From contig NC_052507.1 of the NCBI RefSeq assembly GCF_014356525.2, positions 62,684,295 to 62,748,294 on the forward strand: a DNA stretch of 64,000 bases, given 5' to 3'. The notes beneath the pieces were generated by a model that saw only the letters and a list, made by a program, of their open reading frames with translations, was not told the origin of the DNA and did not search any database. Source of the stretch: Nilaparvata lugens. Its lineage: Eukaryota; Arthropoda; Insecta; Hemiptera; Delphacidae. The position numbers and the translations under genes are program-made. Position 1 is the first letter of the stretch. Each line of letters starts with the position of its first letter. This document shows positions 36,650 to 47,394 of the stretch, in pieces.

Positions 36650-36664
36650 ATGGCGGAGGAACAG
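36650..36664 (+). CDS. XPO7: XPO7 (exportin-7 / RanBP16) exon 1, start of gene
   Basis: First coding piece of exportin-7, an importin-beta family karyopherin that carries cargo through nuclear pores with Ran-GTP. It encodes MAEEQ and ends at donor CAG|GTGAGT in phase 0, joining exon 2 to give [18 protein letters not shown], which lines up with the animal XPO7 N-terminus. I chose the ATG at 36650 because its context (CAAAATGG) is strong and it matches the family start. An in-frame ATG at 36635 would add MESSK, and an out-of-frame ATG lies at 36631. GC-rich leader sequence precedes it. The gene continues beyond 64000, so about 495 of roughly 1087 residues are in view. Confidence 0.82.
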
Positions 36665-38170
36665 GTGAGTCCGTAAACAATGTGATAAAAACGCTATTTC
36701 AAGAAACGAACTGTTTGCTTTTTATATTTTCCAATATTCTGGTGATTGATTCAAACTTTTGACTCAACTCTCAATTGATTCCGCCGTCCATTCTTGGTCA
36801 ATTCATTATCTTGATGGAGGTTTCACTGCAGCGAATAAACGAACAACAAATCTTGCCGGAATTGTTTCAGAATTTGCACACTCAATCTTCCCAAAATGTT
36901 GGTAACTATTTATTGAAAACTTGACAATAATTTCCATTCTTACATCTATATATTATGTCACTGTCATTCTTTTAAGATTATCTTCAACAAGACTCTTGCG
37001 TCTTGCATTTTTGTTGTGAAGAAAATAATCAAGGCCGGGGGTTGAACTTACCATAAACACAGTCCCATTATTCAGTAGCTTCTAAAATCAAATTGAATTT
37101 CCTTGTATTGTCATGAGAATATCTGAGAAGCTGTCTTAGCCACTTTGAATAATTTGTTTGCATGTTGTTCATTATGTTATTGTCATTTTTCAACCATAAA
37201 AATAATGTTGATTTGATTAGGTTACTTTAGGAAGGTTAGGCTAAATATTTTCAAGTCTCCGTTACTGGTTTATTTATTTCTCAAAATTACCACAAATATC
37301 ATTACACGTTAATAAACTTACACAATAGTTACTGTATTATTCTTTTAAATTATCCTTATTACATGTAGTTTAAAAATTAGAAGTTTTAGTCTGCAAGGAA
37401 AGCAATGATTATTGGTTGACTATCAAAGGTTTTGTTACCTTCTCAACTTTAGGACCTTTCTTATAAGTTATTCTGGTAGTTAGGTATAGGTTTAAGAATT
37501 GCATCTCTCATCAAAACTCTGTTTGGAATACCTATTTACTAAGCCCTTGGCATTCAAGCCTTACATATAAGTGTAAAATCGTGTGCAACCCGCAATTCAG
37601 TACAATTTAGCTTACTAAGTTCTCAATTACCTTATTACTTATGTAGTAGCCTACTTAAGTTGTAATCTATAATGCGTTTCAAGTTTACCGACCTATTCAG
37701 CATATCAAATATGAAAGATAAATAAAAAGTAACAGGCTTTATGTGGGGTGTGCTGAGTAGGATAGTAGGAGAAAGATTACCTAGCAAACTATAGTTTTCC
37801 ATTTAATAGCTAGTATACACATTAAATTTTGTTAACCTTGAAAAATACCCAACCAACTTTATTAAATAAATACAGTATCGTTTAAGCAAGTTAATAAAGT
37901 GCAGGTTAGTTATATTGTATAATATTCAATCATAAGTTCTTCCTACTCTCTCTTCCATTTTTATGTGTGATGGGATATTAAATAGCTTAGGAAGCTTACT
38001 AGAGGTCTGGAAAACAAAGTGACCCCTACCTTTTCAAACGGTGAGAGTAAGCATGTAGTATTAATGATATTGTAGAGATATCTTTTTCATGCTTTAGTAG
38101 GGATATCTTTTCCATACTCACACATTCTCTCTCACTCACTCATTCTCTCTCTATCTATCTCTTTTTATGC
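36665..38170. other. XPO7 intron 1, left part: no feature recognised
   Basis: Plain AT-rich intron. No ORF, foldback or recognised repeat until about 38175. Confidence 0.5.
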
Positions 38171-38174
38171 AGAC

Positions 38175-38525
38175 TTGAGGTTGAATTCCTTAGATGCGTG
38201 TCGCCGCTGCGCAGCTTTAAGCAGGCTTGTCGAGATGCGCGCGGCTATAAGCAGGCAGCTTGAGACGCGTTGTTACAGCCGACAAGGCTAGAGGACATAA
38301 CCTATAAATTTATTTAATTAAATAACTCATTGGATTCTGATGTTGTATGGATTTTATGAACAGATGAATCAAAATTGTCAACTATATTGCTTTTACGATT
38401 CATATCTAATGAATCATCGACTCTAATGAATTTAATGCTCTAGCCGTGACGGCTCTAACCACGCGTCTCGACACGCCAGCTTATAGCCGCGCGTCTCAAG
38501 ACGCCTCTAAGGAAGTACACCTTAA
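38175..38525. repeat. Foldback repeat with GACGCG-type motifs
   Basis: TTCCTTAGATGCGTGTCGCC at the left against GCGTCTCAAGACGCCTCTAA then GGAAG at the right, with repeated CGAGACGCG / CGCGTCTCG motifs. Probable MITE. Confidence 0.55.
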
Positions 38526-38614
38526 CATAGATTGTTAAGAATTGAACCTTAACAACCATATGTTTGATATTTTTCTTTTTTAGTCTTTTTTTTGTATATA
38601 CTAGCCTAGCTTTA

Positions 38615-39282
38615 GGCCAATTGCACACTGGTCCACCATTGAAGCGCTTCCACGGAAGCGCCACCACGTGGTAGCATAGTCTCTTATCTGTCACTGCACA
38701 CTAGAGCCACCAGCCGAGCTTCCAGGAATGTGGTGGCTCGAGCCGCCGATTTTGTGTCGCCACCACGTCATACCATTGAGTATTATCTGTCATTGCACAC
38801 TAGAGTCACCAGAAAATCATCTCCAGTTCAGTTTCAATTCAAGTTCAGTACAGTTGCCTGTTGAAGTCGACGTAATGAATAGTGAACAATTTGATACAGA
38901 AATGTTAATTCTTGAAGTTGAAAGCAGACCAGCTATATGGGACATGTCTTCAAAATTATATGCAAGCCCGGATGTGAAGAAAAATTCTTGGAGGGAGCTG
39001 GTAAATCTTTTCATTGAAAAATATAACCTCTCAGAAAATGAACAAAATGAATTTGTCAAGTTATGTAACCACTTTTCTTGAGCATTATTCATTATATTAT
39101 TCAACATAATATGCCAATAGTCATGGTCGTGCTTCTTCCACTTCCATTCTTCAACTGATCATGAGTTAACTAGTGAACTGGAGTGATGAGTCAATCGGTG
39201 GCTGCGTGGTGGTGGCTCTAGTGTGCAATGTTATAAAATTTTATTGGTGGCGCTTCCATGGTGGCCCAGTGTGCAAAGGGCC
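38615..39282 (+). mobile_element. PIF/Harbinger-like miniature element carrying a truncated MADF ORF
   Basis: Inverted ends GGCCAATTGCACACTGGTCC and (inverse of right end) GGCCCTTTGCACACTGGGCC, flanked by TTA on both sides, the target typical of PIF/Harbinger. The TIR continues for about 38 bp (CACCATTGAAGCG / CACCATGGAAGCG). The element keeps the start of the accessory MADF/Myb-like gene but no DDE transposase. Confidence 0.8.
38875..39081 (+). CDS. Truncated MADF-domain protein of a Harbinger-like transposon
   Basis: From ATG 38875 it reads MNSEQFDTEMLILEVESRPA, IWDMSSKLYASPDVKKNSWR, ELVNLFIEKYNLSENEQNEF and ends at 39081 (68 residues). The pattern L-x-VE-x-RPAIWD ... S-x-YA-x-x-x-x-K-x-x-SWRELV is that of MADF domains (a Myb/SANT-related DNA-binding fold) in insect PIF/Harbinger accessory proteins. 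The frame is open upstream to an ATG at 38728, which would give 117 residues. The C-terminal half of the domain is missing, so it is probably not functional. It lies in XPO7 intron 1 between transposon ends. Confidence 0.72.
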   Translation: MNSEQFDTEMLILEVESRPAIWDMSSKLYASPDVKKNSWRELVNLFIEKYNLSENEQNEFVKLCNHFS

Positions 39283-40011
39283 TTAACCTTAACACTTTTC
39301 AAATGTATTTGTACATGCCCATGAATAAAGAATTTTCAAAATCGACACCATGAGCACTGCTTTTGAACCATAGGTCTTGGATACCTGAAGACTACTGCCG
39401 AGTTCCTTACCCCCACCACAAACATTTCAGTGGTGGGTGTTGGGAGACCAGGGCTCAGAAATAAATCCTAGGCCTTTATCAGGCTACACACTATTGCATA
39501 TTGGGGATTTTATTTATTCATTTAATAATTATAAGCGTCTTTATTTCAAAAACAAAACCAAACAAATCATCAAGAATATTGAACAAACATTTTTCAAAAA
39601 AATACTTCAACCTACTAAACTGTATAAAATACTAATTTGACATAACCGGAAGGTTATGTTGGGGATTTTTAATTTATTCATTCTTATAGCTTTTATCGGC
39701 AGATAGATCCTTTTGGATGTTCTGACTTGTATTACCCAATGTCATTTCCTATCAACAGTCAAGTTTATAGGTTATGTATTGGGTTCTTCAAGATTTCTTA
39801 CTAAAAATTTGCACTTTGACTTTCTGAGATATTGGGGATAATAGTCAGCTTTGAATTGGCATCAGTTAATGTATTCTATTTATTTATTTAATTCAAGCTG
39901 CGCATATTCAAATTGCACATTCACAAAATCAAAACAACAATTGGGAGAGAAATAACAGAATTAATCCAAAACTAGTTGTGTCCTGAATTTAATTAGTTAA
40001 TGAGCCAGTCT

Positions 40012-40999
40012 AAAGCCTGTTTTCCACTAGTAGAGCTAGTGGTAGAGTTCCCTGGGCAAGTACTAACTATCTTGTGAACTCTACCAATGAAAACGCTCAT
40101 GGTAGAGTACTAGTTTTTAGTAGAGTAGGGGGGGGGATAGCACCGTGGGATAGTACAGTACTCTACCACTTGCCTTCCCTCACCACCGCTTCTCACTCTA
40201 CTCTACCGCTACTGTACTAATGAAAACAGTCTTGAGCTTGTAGAGTAGAGTCGTGATGTAGGCTATCAAGTTTTAGGATTATTGTTATTTATTGAAAATT
40301 GAAATTTAAATTTATTTTCCAAATAATTTTACAGAAATATCTACAATCACAAAATAATACCAGTAATAAAGTTAACAAAAGTACAAAATTTTAGAAATAT
40401 ACAGTAGTACAATGAAATTTTGCCAAAAAAAATTTTTGGATTTTGTTTTTGGCAAATAAAATTAACAAGATTATGTGATGATATTGAGCAAAGTAGTAAT
40501 ACAAATTTTTAATGATCAAAAGTATTAATTTATCAAAGTGTTTAAGTCTTAATTTCTTAAAAACTATTGACATTTTAAGGCTAGTTCTGTTCGCTAGAGA
40601 ACACACTTTACCTACTATCATAGAGTTACAATAGAATAAGTAGATATCCCATGGTATAGGGCGTTTATGTCGCAACTTTTACTGTTATCTCAAGCCAATA
40701 GTCCACGTAGTTCTTTCCCGTTAAACTGTGTGACGCTGGTAGTCTCTCATATTGTGGCGTTCATACACTCTTACCCGGTCAAAACAGTAAAAATCGACAA
40801 TAGTCGACAGTAATCGGCTTGAGATAACAGTAAAAGTTGCGACATAAACGCCCTATACCATGGGATATCTACTTACACTATTGTTTCTCTATGCTACCAT
40901 TCTCAATTGTAGTGAAAGTAGTTACTTGACCAAGTAAGTAGAGTAGAGTTAGTATGCCAGTTACTCGATCACTAACTCTACTAGTGGAAACCGGGATTA
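40012..40999. mobile_element. Foldback element (TTTCCACTAGTAGAG ends) interrupted by another MITE
   Basis: Left AGCCTGTTTTCCACTAGTAG and right CTACTAGTGGAAACCGGGAT pair; TAA lies at both flanks. A separate AGAGAAAC-family MITE (40629-40890) and AT-rich DNA lie within. Confidence 0.7.
40629..40890. mobile_element. AGAGAAACAATAGCG-family MITE, copy 2
   Basis: GATATCCCATGGTATAGGGC ... GCCCTATACCATGGGATATC arms. Left terminus mutated (AATAGAATAAG). Confidence 0.82.
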
Positions 41000-41079
41000 A
41001 ATGAGGTTATGATAGCAATATTCCTACATGTTTAACTGTTGTGGCAATCAAAATTATATTTGTTGTCGTTTTTTGTTAG

Positions 41080-41320
41080 GAGGTACGCCAGCTGGAACTT
41101 CTGTGCAAAGAGCTGTACGAGTCGACCGATCCGTCACACCGTGTGGAGGCCGAGAAGGCGCTGGTTGGCTTCCAGAATGCGCCCGACACACTCTCCAAGT
41201 GCCAACTGCTGCTGGACCGAGGTGACTCGTGCTATGCGCAGCTGCTCGCCGCAACTACACTCACCAAACTCGTGTCAAGGCAGGCACAGGGCCTCAGTTT
41301 GCAGCAGCGCGTCGACATAC
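41080..41320 (+). CDS. XPO7: XPO7 exon 2: N-terminal HEAT region
   Basis: Exon of 241 nt after acceptor TTTTGTTAG, with donor CATAC|GTATGT in phase 1. It encodes [20 protein letters not shown], then [20 protein letters not shown], then [16 protein letters not shown]. This is the importin-beta N-terminal (IBN) region, which contacts Ran-GTP in the family. GC content is much higher than in the flanking introns. The match to animal exportin-7 is continuous along the exon. Confidence 0.96.
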
Positions 41321-41375
41321 GTATGTAATCTCGAAAATGTGTCAGAATTTTGAACTTGGAAATAGCTCAGTAGCT

Positions 41376-41452
41376 ATAGTGAGGTCCCATGTTATAATGG
41401 CAGTGTAGAATGATAGGAGAACAACGTTGCTGAACCTCACTGTCTAGTCAAT
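41376..41452 (+). mobile_element. TA-MITE end fragment after XPO7 exon 2
   Basis: TATAGTGAGGTCCCATGTTA end followed by the start of the family interior; broken by a LINE fragment at 41458. Confidence 0.75.
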
Positions 41453-41457
41453 AGAGG

Positions 41458-41646
41458 AGATGGCTGGGACATTGGATGAGACGGCAATGCTTGTTGGTGG
41501 ATGCCATGGAGGGGACCATTCAGGGAAGAAGAGGAAGAGGGAGAAGAAGATACAAAATGTTGGACGGCATCAAGGAGGGGATGAGCTACTATGCAACGAA
41601 GCGACTGGCAGAGAATAGAAGAGAGTGGAGGGCTGCTGCCATATAG
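41458..41646 (+). pseudogene. LINE C-terminal fragment
   Basis: Frame RWLGHWMRRQCLLVDAMEGT, IQGRRGRGRRRYKMLDGIKE, GMSYYATKRLAENRREWRAA then stop. The W-x-GH-x-xRR ... GRRGRGRR-x-x-x-MLD pattern is the usual tail of RTE/CR1-type RT proteins. Confidence 0.8.
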
Positions 41647-41701
41647 AAGGACCTGCTTACGAGCAGAAAACTACAGAACAGAACAGATACATGTTTATTG
41701 A

Positions 41702-41757
41702 TTGATTGAACAATTTGATACAGAAAGGTTCATTCTAGAAGTTGAAAGCAGACCAGC
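41702..41757 (+). pseudogene. MADF fragment from a second Harbinger-like copy
   Basis: Reads EQFDTERFILEVESRPAI, matching 38884-38935 closely. A TA-MITE end (41758) interrupts it at CTATA. Confidence 0.75.
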
Positions 41758-42121
41758 TATAGTGAGGTCCACGTTATAATGGTAGTGAAGAAAGATAGCA
41801 GAAAAACGTTGCCAAGTCTCTCCATTTTGCCACTGAGTGTACACAGCTGTTACTCAATTCATCCCATTAAATTTGATCTAATAATAATTATCATTACCTT
41901 TATAAAATAATCAATTTAATGTCAAATTAATCAAGAAAATGTATTTTTTCATAATTTGATTCAAAAGTTTCCTTTCATAACTGAGAACAGATTTTTATTT
42001 TTATACAAATCTGAAATGGCGGCTAATTTAAAAAGCTGTGATACACCAATCTGATTTTCAAATCAACAGAAATTAAGTTATTTGGTAGTTATTCTATTCC
42101 AATTTCTTTTAAAAATAATAG

Positions 42122-42660
42122 AAATCCTTTTTACTTTCCTTGCCCTATTACCATAGGTAAGGAAAGTATTGCTTTCCGAAAAAAACCAAGGTACCCCAAT
42201 TTCTGAATTTCTATACGTTTCAAGGTCACCTGAGTCCAAAAAAAGTGTGCATCTCTTAATTAACGGAATTACTTGAAATTTGGAACTTGAGGTACTTACA
42301 CTATAAGGATCAGACACGAACAATTTCGATCAAATGCAATTCAAGATGGCGGCTAAAATGGGGAGAATGTTGTCAAAAACAGGGTTTTTGGCGATTTTCT
42401 CGAAAATGGCTCCAACGATTTTGATCAAATTTATACCTAAAATAGTCATTGATAAGCTATATCAACTGCCACAAGTCCCATATCTGTAAAAATTTCAGGA
42501 GCTTCGCCCCATCTATGCAAAGTTTAATTTTATATTTTCAATTATCAGGTCTCAGATATAATTTTAAAAACGAAAAACTTCGAGTGGAAAAGATTGAGCA
42601 TTAAAATCTCTATAATTAATGTCCAGTAACATTTTCACCTAAAATTGAAAATAAGCTTGA
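42122..42660 (+). repeat. Dispersed CTTTCC/GGAAAG repeat, copy 3
   Basis: ACTTTCCTTGCCCTATTACC ... GGTAAGGAAAG palindromic start, then sequence matching 7790-8216 inverted and 5362-5660 in part. Confidence 0.7.
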
Positions 42661-43107
42661 AATTTGAGAAAATGTGATTATTCAATTGCAAACTGTTGGC
42701 AACTGTTGATTCTATTGAATCATTCACTATGAAGAGATAGCAGATCTCGTGTGTATCCAGCGTTATTGTCCTGTCACCAGCTGGCTCAGATCTTTGAATA
42801 GTAGACTGATGCGAGATGATGCGCGTGAACAGTAGCGTCAGGTGATAAACTTTCATAATGTCAAGGAAAGTTGTGTGAGTGCACCACACCAGATTTTTCT
42901 TTATGGCTACTTTTAATATAAATAAAAATAAATGAATCTGAGCACCCTTTTGAATTATTTTGACACTACATGTTTCGGCTACTAATGCTACAGATTCATA
43001 TTTTTATTTATAGGTTTATTGATTTAATATTCACTGTTCATTCTCGTTTAAAATAATCAATTTTATTTTATTAAGCAATAAATTATATTTTTTAATAATC
43101 TCATAAA

Positions 43108-43615
43108 GAAAGCTGTTCGTGTTTTGGAGGGCTTGCGGCCATCCAATTCATGTAGGCCCATTTTTAGAAAATACAGGTTTCTCACGGTCCCAGCATTGCA
43201 CTTCCTTGAGACTCTAAATTTTGTCTTCAGAAATTCAGAGAGATTTGAAGGAAATGTAGTTTGTCATGGCTATAGCACAAGAGCAAAGAGTTCAGCTGTA
43301 TATCAGTACCCCGCTCACAGACTGACACTTTTGGAAAAAGGACCATATTATTCGGGACTGAAGCTCTTCAATTGTCTACCTGAAAGAATACGGTCATGTG
43401 GTAGTCATAGGCTTTTCTTGTCTTCAATTACTAATGTACTTGTGGAAGCGTGTCCCTATACAATGGAGGAATGTTGTGGTGCCTTCATACTTTGAGTTTA
43501 TACAGATGCATACACTTTGCTAGAAAAATGTTCATGACATGTTACATGCCACTTGAGCTCTGCTCAAATTTGTAGCTTCACGTAACAAATGACAATAATA
43601 ATAATAATAATAATT
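43108..43615 (+). pseudogene. LINE C-terminal fragment with AAT tail
   Basis: Frame KAVRVLEGLRPSNSCRPIFR, KYRFLTVPALHFLETLNFVF, GPYYSGLKLFNCLPERIRSC, stop at 43495, then a 3' UTR ending in (AAT)n at 43590-43613. 5' truncated. Confidence 0.82.
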
Positions 43616-44095
43616 TACATAATTAAGATGAAATATTTTGCTAATCAATTATCAAATAAATATAACTCTTTAAAATTGTGCCATTCTTTTTGAAACATCA
43701 TATATAATTTATCATTTTTGATAAGAATAAAGGAGCTTCAACTAATAGATGTAACTAAAGATCTTCCATTCCTTGAAGGAACTGATTAATATGGGTTTGC
43801 TATCCTTGTCTGTCATTAGACAAAGCAGATAGCTTGATCCTTTTCCAGCTCCGCACTGTTACTAAATCGCTTGTAGGCTATGAAGAAATATAATGAACTA
43901 CCAGAATATTAATACTCAATAATTATGAAATGTATTATTCAATTTATCAGAGAAAGACAATGGTGTAACAACCGAAACTGGTATTTCCAACTATCTATAA
44001 ATGTGTGGTTTTAGACAATTTCGTAGTCTTTTTATTTAATATTATGAGAAATGCGAGTTACCGGATGCTCTATAACTCTATGATGTAGGGTATGG

Positions 44096-44290
44096 TCACA
44101 TTGGATGCACGTATGTGCAAGTGCACGTCGAATCATGCATGACCAAGCGCGCAGATGAGCAGCAAAATCTGGAAATAGCCTTAGAAACGCGTTGTGACTT
44201 GCCTGTAGCTGCTCACACTGAAAGCCACCAGCAAGTGTTCGTGAAATTGCACCTACGTGCATCCCCTAATATTGAATATAAAATCATACC
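44096..44290. repeat. Foldback repeat (GGGTATGGTCACATTGG ends), probable MITE
   Basis: GGGTATGGTCACATTGGATG then CACGTA at the left, with TACGTGCATCCCCTAATATT at the right as the partner. Confidence 0.45.
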
Positions 44291-44687
44291 CTAATATTGA
44301 TTTATACTTGAATTCTTCGTCGTTGGCTTGGAAGACCAGACAGACTGTGTCAAGGCATATTGTACTCTGGTTTTTCAAACTTCAGCAAATGTCTAACTCT
44401 ATTGTTATTAATGTCAAACCTTATTGTTAATTCATTTAATTACCATACTATCCAGTCTATCAATCTATACTATTCCAGTTACTTGAGAAACAATAGCGTA
44501 GGTAGATATCCCATGGTGTATAGAGCGTTTATGTCGCAAATTTCAATGTTAACTCAAGACGATAATCCACGTAGTTCTTTCCCGTGAAGCTATGTGACGC
44601 TCGTAGTCTCTCATATTGTGCCGGTCATACACTCTCACCCCAACAAAACAGTAAAAATCGACAATAATAGGCATGAGTTAACTGTAA

Positions 44688-44872
44688 GGCTTAACTCACA
44701 CTTACGCGACTCAGGTCGAGAAGAGACTCGACTCTAGTCGAGAGCATGTGTTTTCAAATGGTGACTGTCGCAGAGACAGTTGACTGGTCTGAGTGTCACC
44801 ATTTGGAAACACATGCTCTCGACTAGAGTCGAGTCTCTTCTCGACCTGACTAACCTAAGTGTGAGTTGAGCC
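44688..44872. mobile_element. Palindromic GGCTCAACTCAC MITE nested in copy 3
   Basis: GGCTTAACTCACACTTACGC ... AAGTGTGAGTTGAGCC foldback with TAA on the left and TTAA on the right. Confidence 0.85.
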
Positions 44873-44876
44873 TTAA

Positions 44877-45039
44877 GGTGCGTACAGATTTACGTGCCGC
44901 GAACATGAGCAATTCACTTTTAATCAGCTGATGCCAAAGCATTTTATATCTGTATCTTACCGTTTCTGTAAAAATACAGATATAATCAGCTGATTAAAAG
45001 TGAATTGCTGATCGCGGCGCGTATAGGTCTGTACGGACC
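44877..45039. mobile_element. MITE with GGTGCGTACAGA ends
   Basis: GGTGCGTACAGATTTACG ... GGTCTGTACGGACC ends and inner arms around AATCAGCTGAT; next to the previous MITE. Confidence 0.75.
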
Positions 45040-45597
45040 TTAACAGTTAACTCATGCCTATTATTAACGATTTTTACTGTTTTGTTGGGGTGAGAGTGTA
45101 TGAACGAACGAACAATATGAGAGACTACCAGCGTCACACAGCTTCACGGGAAAGAACTACGTGGAGTATTGGCTTGAGTTAACATTGAAATTTGCGACAT
45201 AAACGCCCTATACCATGGGATATCTACTTATGCTATTTTTTCTCTATGGTCAAGGTAACTGTGGGTTATCTCCCCTCAGACTCTTGATTAACTTGAACTT
45301 TCTTAAACAGAAATACTTTGCAAATGTGTGATCAATGGTGGTGGATATGTATTGTACAATATAGTAGTCACTTTTTAACAACTAAATTACGACAGAGCAG
45401 TCAGTTATTTACAAATAAAAGCTATTAGCTTTTCGTAATTTAGTAGTTAAAAAGTGATTATTAACAAGCAGTTCGTAATGGAAACAAACATTGAAGAGTA
45501 TAGTAGATAGATTGAATGTAATACATATAAAATTACAGTAGTTGATAATTTATTTCTACACAAAACAACCATCAATTAAACTCTTTTTCATTTGCAG

Positions 45598-45764
45598 GTA
45601 ATTACGTTTTGAACTATTTGGCGACCCGGCCGAAACTACCAAACTTTGTAATACAAGCTCTTGTTACACTATTCGCACGAATTTCGAAGTTAGGATGGTT
45701 CGACTGTGATAAGGATGAATATATATTTCGTAATGTTGTGGCTGATGTCTCCAAATTTCTACAG
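45598..45764 (+). CDS. XPO7: XPO7 exon 3
   Basis: Exon of 167 nt, acceptor TTTGCAG, donor TACAG|GTAAAT. Two bases complete the Arg codon begun in exon 2, then [20 protein letters not shown] and [20 protein letters not shown] follow, ending VSKFLQ in phase 0. The [14 protein letters not shown] and KLGWFDC strings are hallmarks of exportin-7. Unlike the other exons its third positions are AT-rich. Confidence 0.96.
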
Positions 45765-45811
45765 GTAAATTACCTATTACGTATTTTCAGTGCAAATAGA
45801 GTGGCCTCAAT

Positions 45812-45931
45812 AATGATAAGACTCAGGAGCTAGTCTTTAGTCTCAATCCCCAGAATTTCACCACAGATACTGTGAAACTGTTGGGGTTTTGCCTGGACAG
45901 TAAGTTGACGTGGAAGACTCATATAGATTAC
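45812..45931 (+). pseudogene. Small LINE RT fragment after XPO7 exon 3
   Basis: Frame [16 protein letters not shown] then TTDTVKLLGFCLDSKLTWKT, HIDY: the YLG-x-x-LD-x-x-L-x-W-x-x-H motif of non-LTR reverse transcriptases. Confidence 0.75.
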
Positions 45932-46637
45932 AGTAACTATATTACCCACAGAATTTTTTTCCCCGCCGCCGCCATGAAGATTCCAAATATTTGAATTTTA
46001 CAATGGAGCTTATATGGGATTATAAGTAAAATCGCTTGCTTTTACTTATTAAAGTATATATTTTGTGATTATTGACTTCGATATAATGTCTTTCATGTTT
46101 TTTCTATATTCCCAATATAGTTTTGGAACTTGAAATAGTAAATCGTAGATAATAGCGAGTAAAAATGAAAGGTAGGTAACGTAACCTGAAAGCTGAATTT
46201 CCAAAAAAATACCATAAAACTTTTGAAATGTGTCATGATATTGTGATAAATTTTGTTCCATTGACAAATAATAAAGACTTTCAATAGAAGGTTGAAGTCA
46301 TGGTTGATTTCCACCCCCTTCTATTCTATTAATGGCTTCAGGGAGGCCAACCTCAATTCGATGATTGCCAGCTCATCTGTACAGTAATTATTTCAATCTC
46401 AAGTTAACCACATTACATTTTTAGGCTACTCACTTCATATCTAAGGATTAAAAGTTATAAGTTTTTTGAATGAATTATGGCGTTTATTGTTTATATTTTC
46501 AAAGTCTAGTGCATCTGTGATAATAAATTAAGTTAATAATATTTGTTATTGTAGTAATATGACTTAGCCTAATGTACTTAATGTATATTTTGGCTGAAAT
46601 AAATCATTGAATGATGTTTTCGTGTTGTTGGGCGCAG

Positions 46638-46670
46638 GGCTCAGTGGAGCACTGCATGATCGGCGTTCAG
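46638..46670 (+). pseudogene. Degenerate copy of the 5' end of XPO7 exon 4
   Basis: Following a GCAG acceptor-like site, 33 bases match the first 33 of exon 4 with two mismatches (encoding GSVEHCMIGVQ), then the match fades and the frame closes at IP-stop. It lies 124 bp upstream of the real exon. Use of this acceptor would truncate the protein. Confidence 0.8.
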
Positions 46671-46761
46671 ATACCGTGACGTTTCATGTGAGAGCTTCAG
46701 GATAAAATAAATTGTCATCATTTTCTGTGCATAAACATTGGATTTGTATGGTTGGTTCCAG

Positions 46762-47047
46762 GGCTCAGTGGAACACTGCATGATCGGCGTGCAGCTTCTG
46801 TCACAGTTGACATGCGAAATGAACCAGATCTCCGAGGCGGACGCGAACCGTTCGCTCAACAAGCACACGAAGATCGCCTCCTCGTTCCGCGACACGCAGC
46901 TGTTCGAGATATTCCGCATCTCGTGCACTCTGCTCACCAACGCCAGCGAGAACTGCGACAGTTTGAACTTCAGCCACCAGGCGCAGCACGGTCTCATGAC
47001 GCAGCTGTTGCGGTTGGCGCATAATTGTCTCACTTTCGACTTTATAG
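46762..47047 (+). CDS. XPO7: XPO7 exon 4
   Basis: Exon of 286 nt, acceptor GGTTCCAG, donor TATAG|GTAAGT, leaving one base for the next codon. It encodes GSVEHCMIGVQLLSQLTCEM, KHTKIASSFRDTQLFEIF, and ends AHNCLTFDFI plus the first base of Gly. These are HEAT-repeat helices of exportin-7. About 120 bp upstream there is a short, mutated copy of this exon's first 33 bases together with its AG acceptor (46638-46670). Confidence 0.96.
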
Positions 47048-47172
47048 GTAAGTTAGTAGTGATACTATTAGGCCGGATCTCACCAGGAAATAAACGTGTG
47101 TCGTTAGAGGAAGCTCGAACTCCAATTAGCCATTAACTGACAAAATCAGATTTCACCACACGCCGTTAGAGC

Positions 47173-47388
47173 TATAGTGAGGTCCACGTTATAATGACAG
47201 TATGTCATCAACTTTGGTTTTGCTATCCTTGTCTATCATTCGACAAAGCCGGTGGTACTATCGTTTTATAGGTCCAAAACGACGCCAATTATGTTTCTGA
47301 CAGTGTAGAAATATAATTAATTAATGTAGAGAATCGGCATCGCTATTCTTCTATCTTTAACTGCCATTATAACGTGGGCCTCACTATA
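47173..47388 (+). mobile_element. TA-MITE, short form (216 bp), after XPO7 exon 4
   Basis: TATAGTGAGGTCCACGTTAT ... ATAACGTGGGCCTCACTATA. The interior matches the short forms at 27285-27503 (inverted) and 52101-52317. Confidence 0.9.
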
Positions 47389-47394
47389 ATGAGC

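Larger units (their letters stand above)
44485..45244. mobile_element. AGAGAAACAATAGCG-family MITE, copy 3, split by two other MITEs
   Basis: Ends GAGAAACAATAGCGTAGGTA and inverse TATCTACTTATGC. The inner arms are split by a palindromic MITE (44688-44872) and a 163-bp MITE (44877-45039) lying side by side. Confidence 0.85.

Noticed and set aside
43796..43900. A further full TA-MITE
   Set aside because: Only the interior (GCTATCCTTGTCTGTCATT) is recognisable; neither inverted end is present.
46752..47024. Alternative-frame ORFs over XPO7 exon 4
   Set aside because: Shadows of a GC-rich exon; only the frame matching exportin-7 joins the splice sites correctly.
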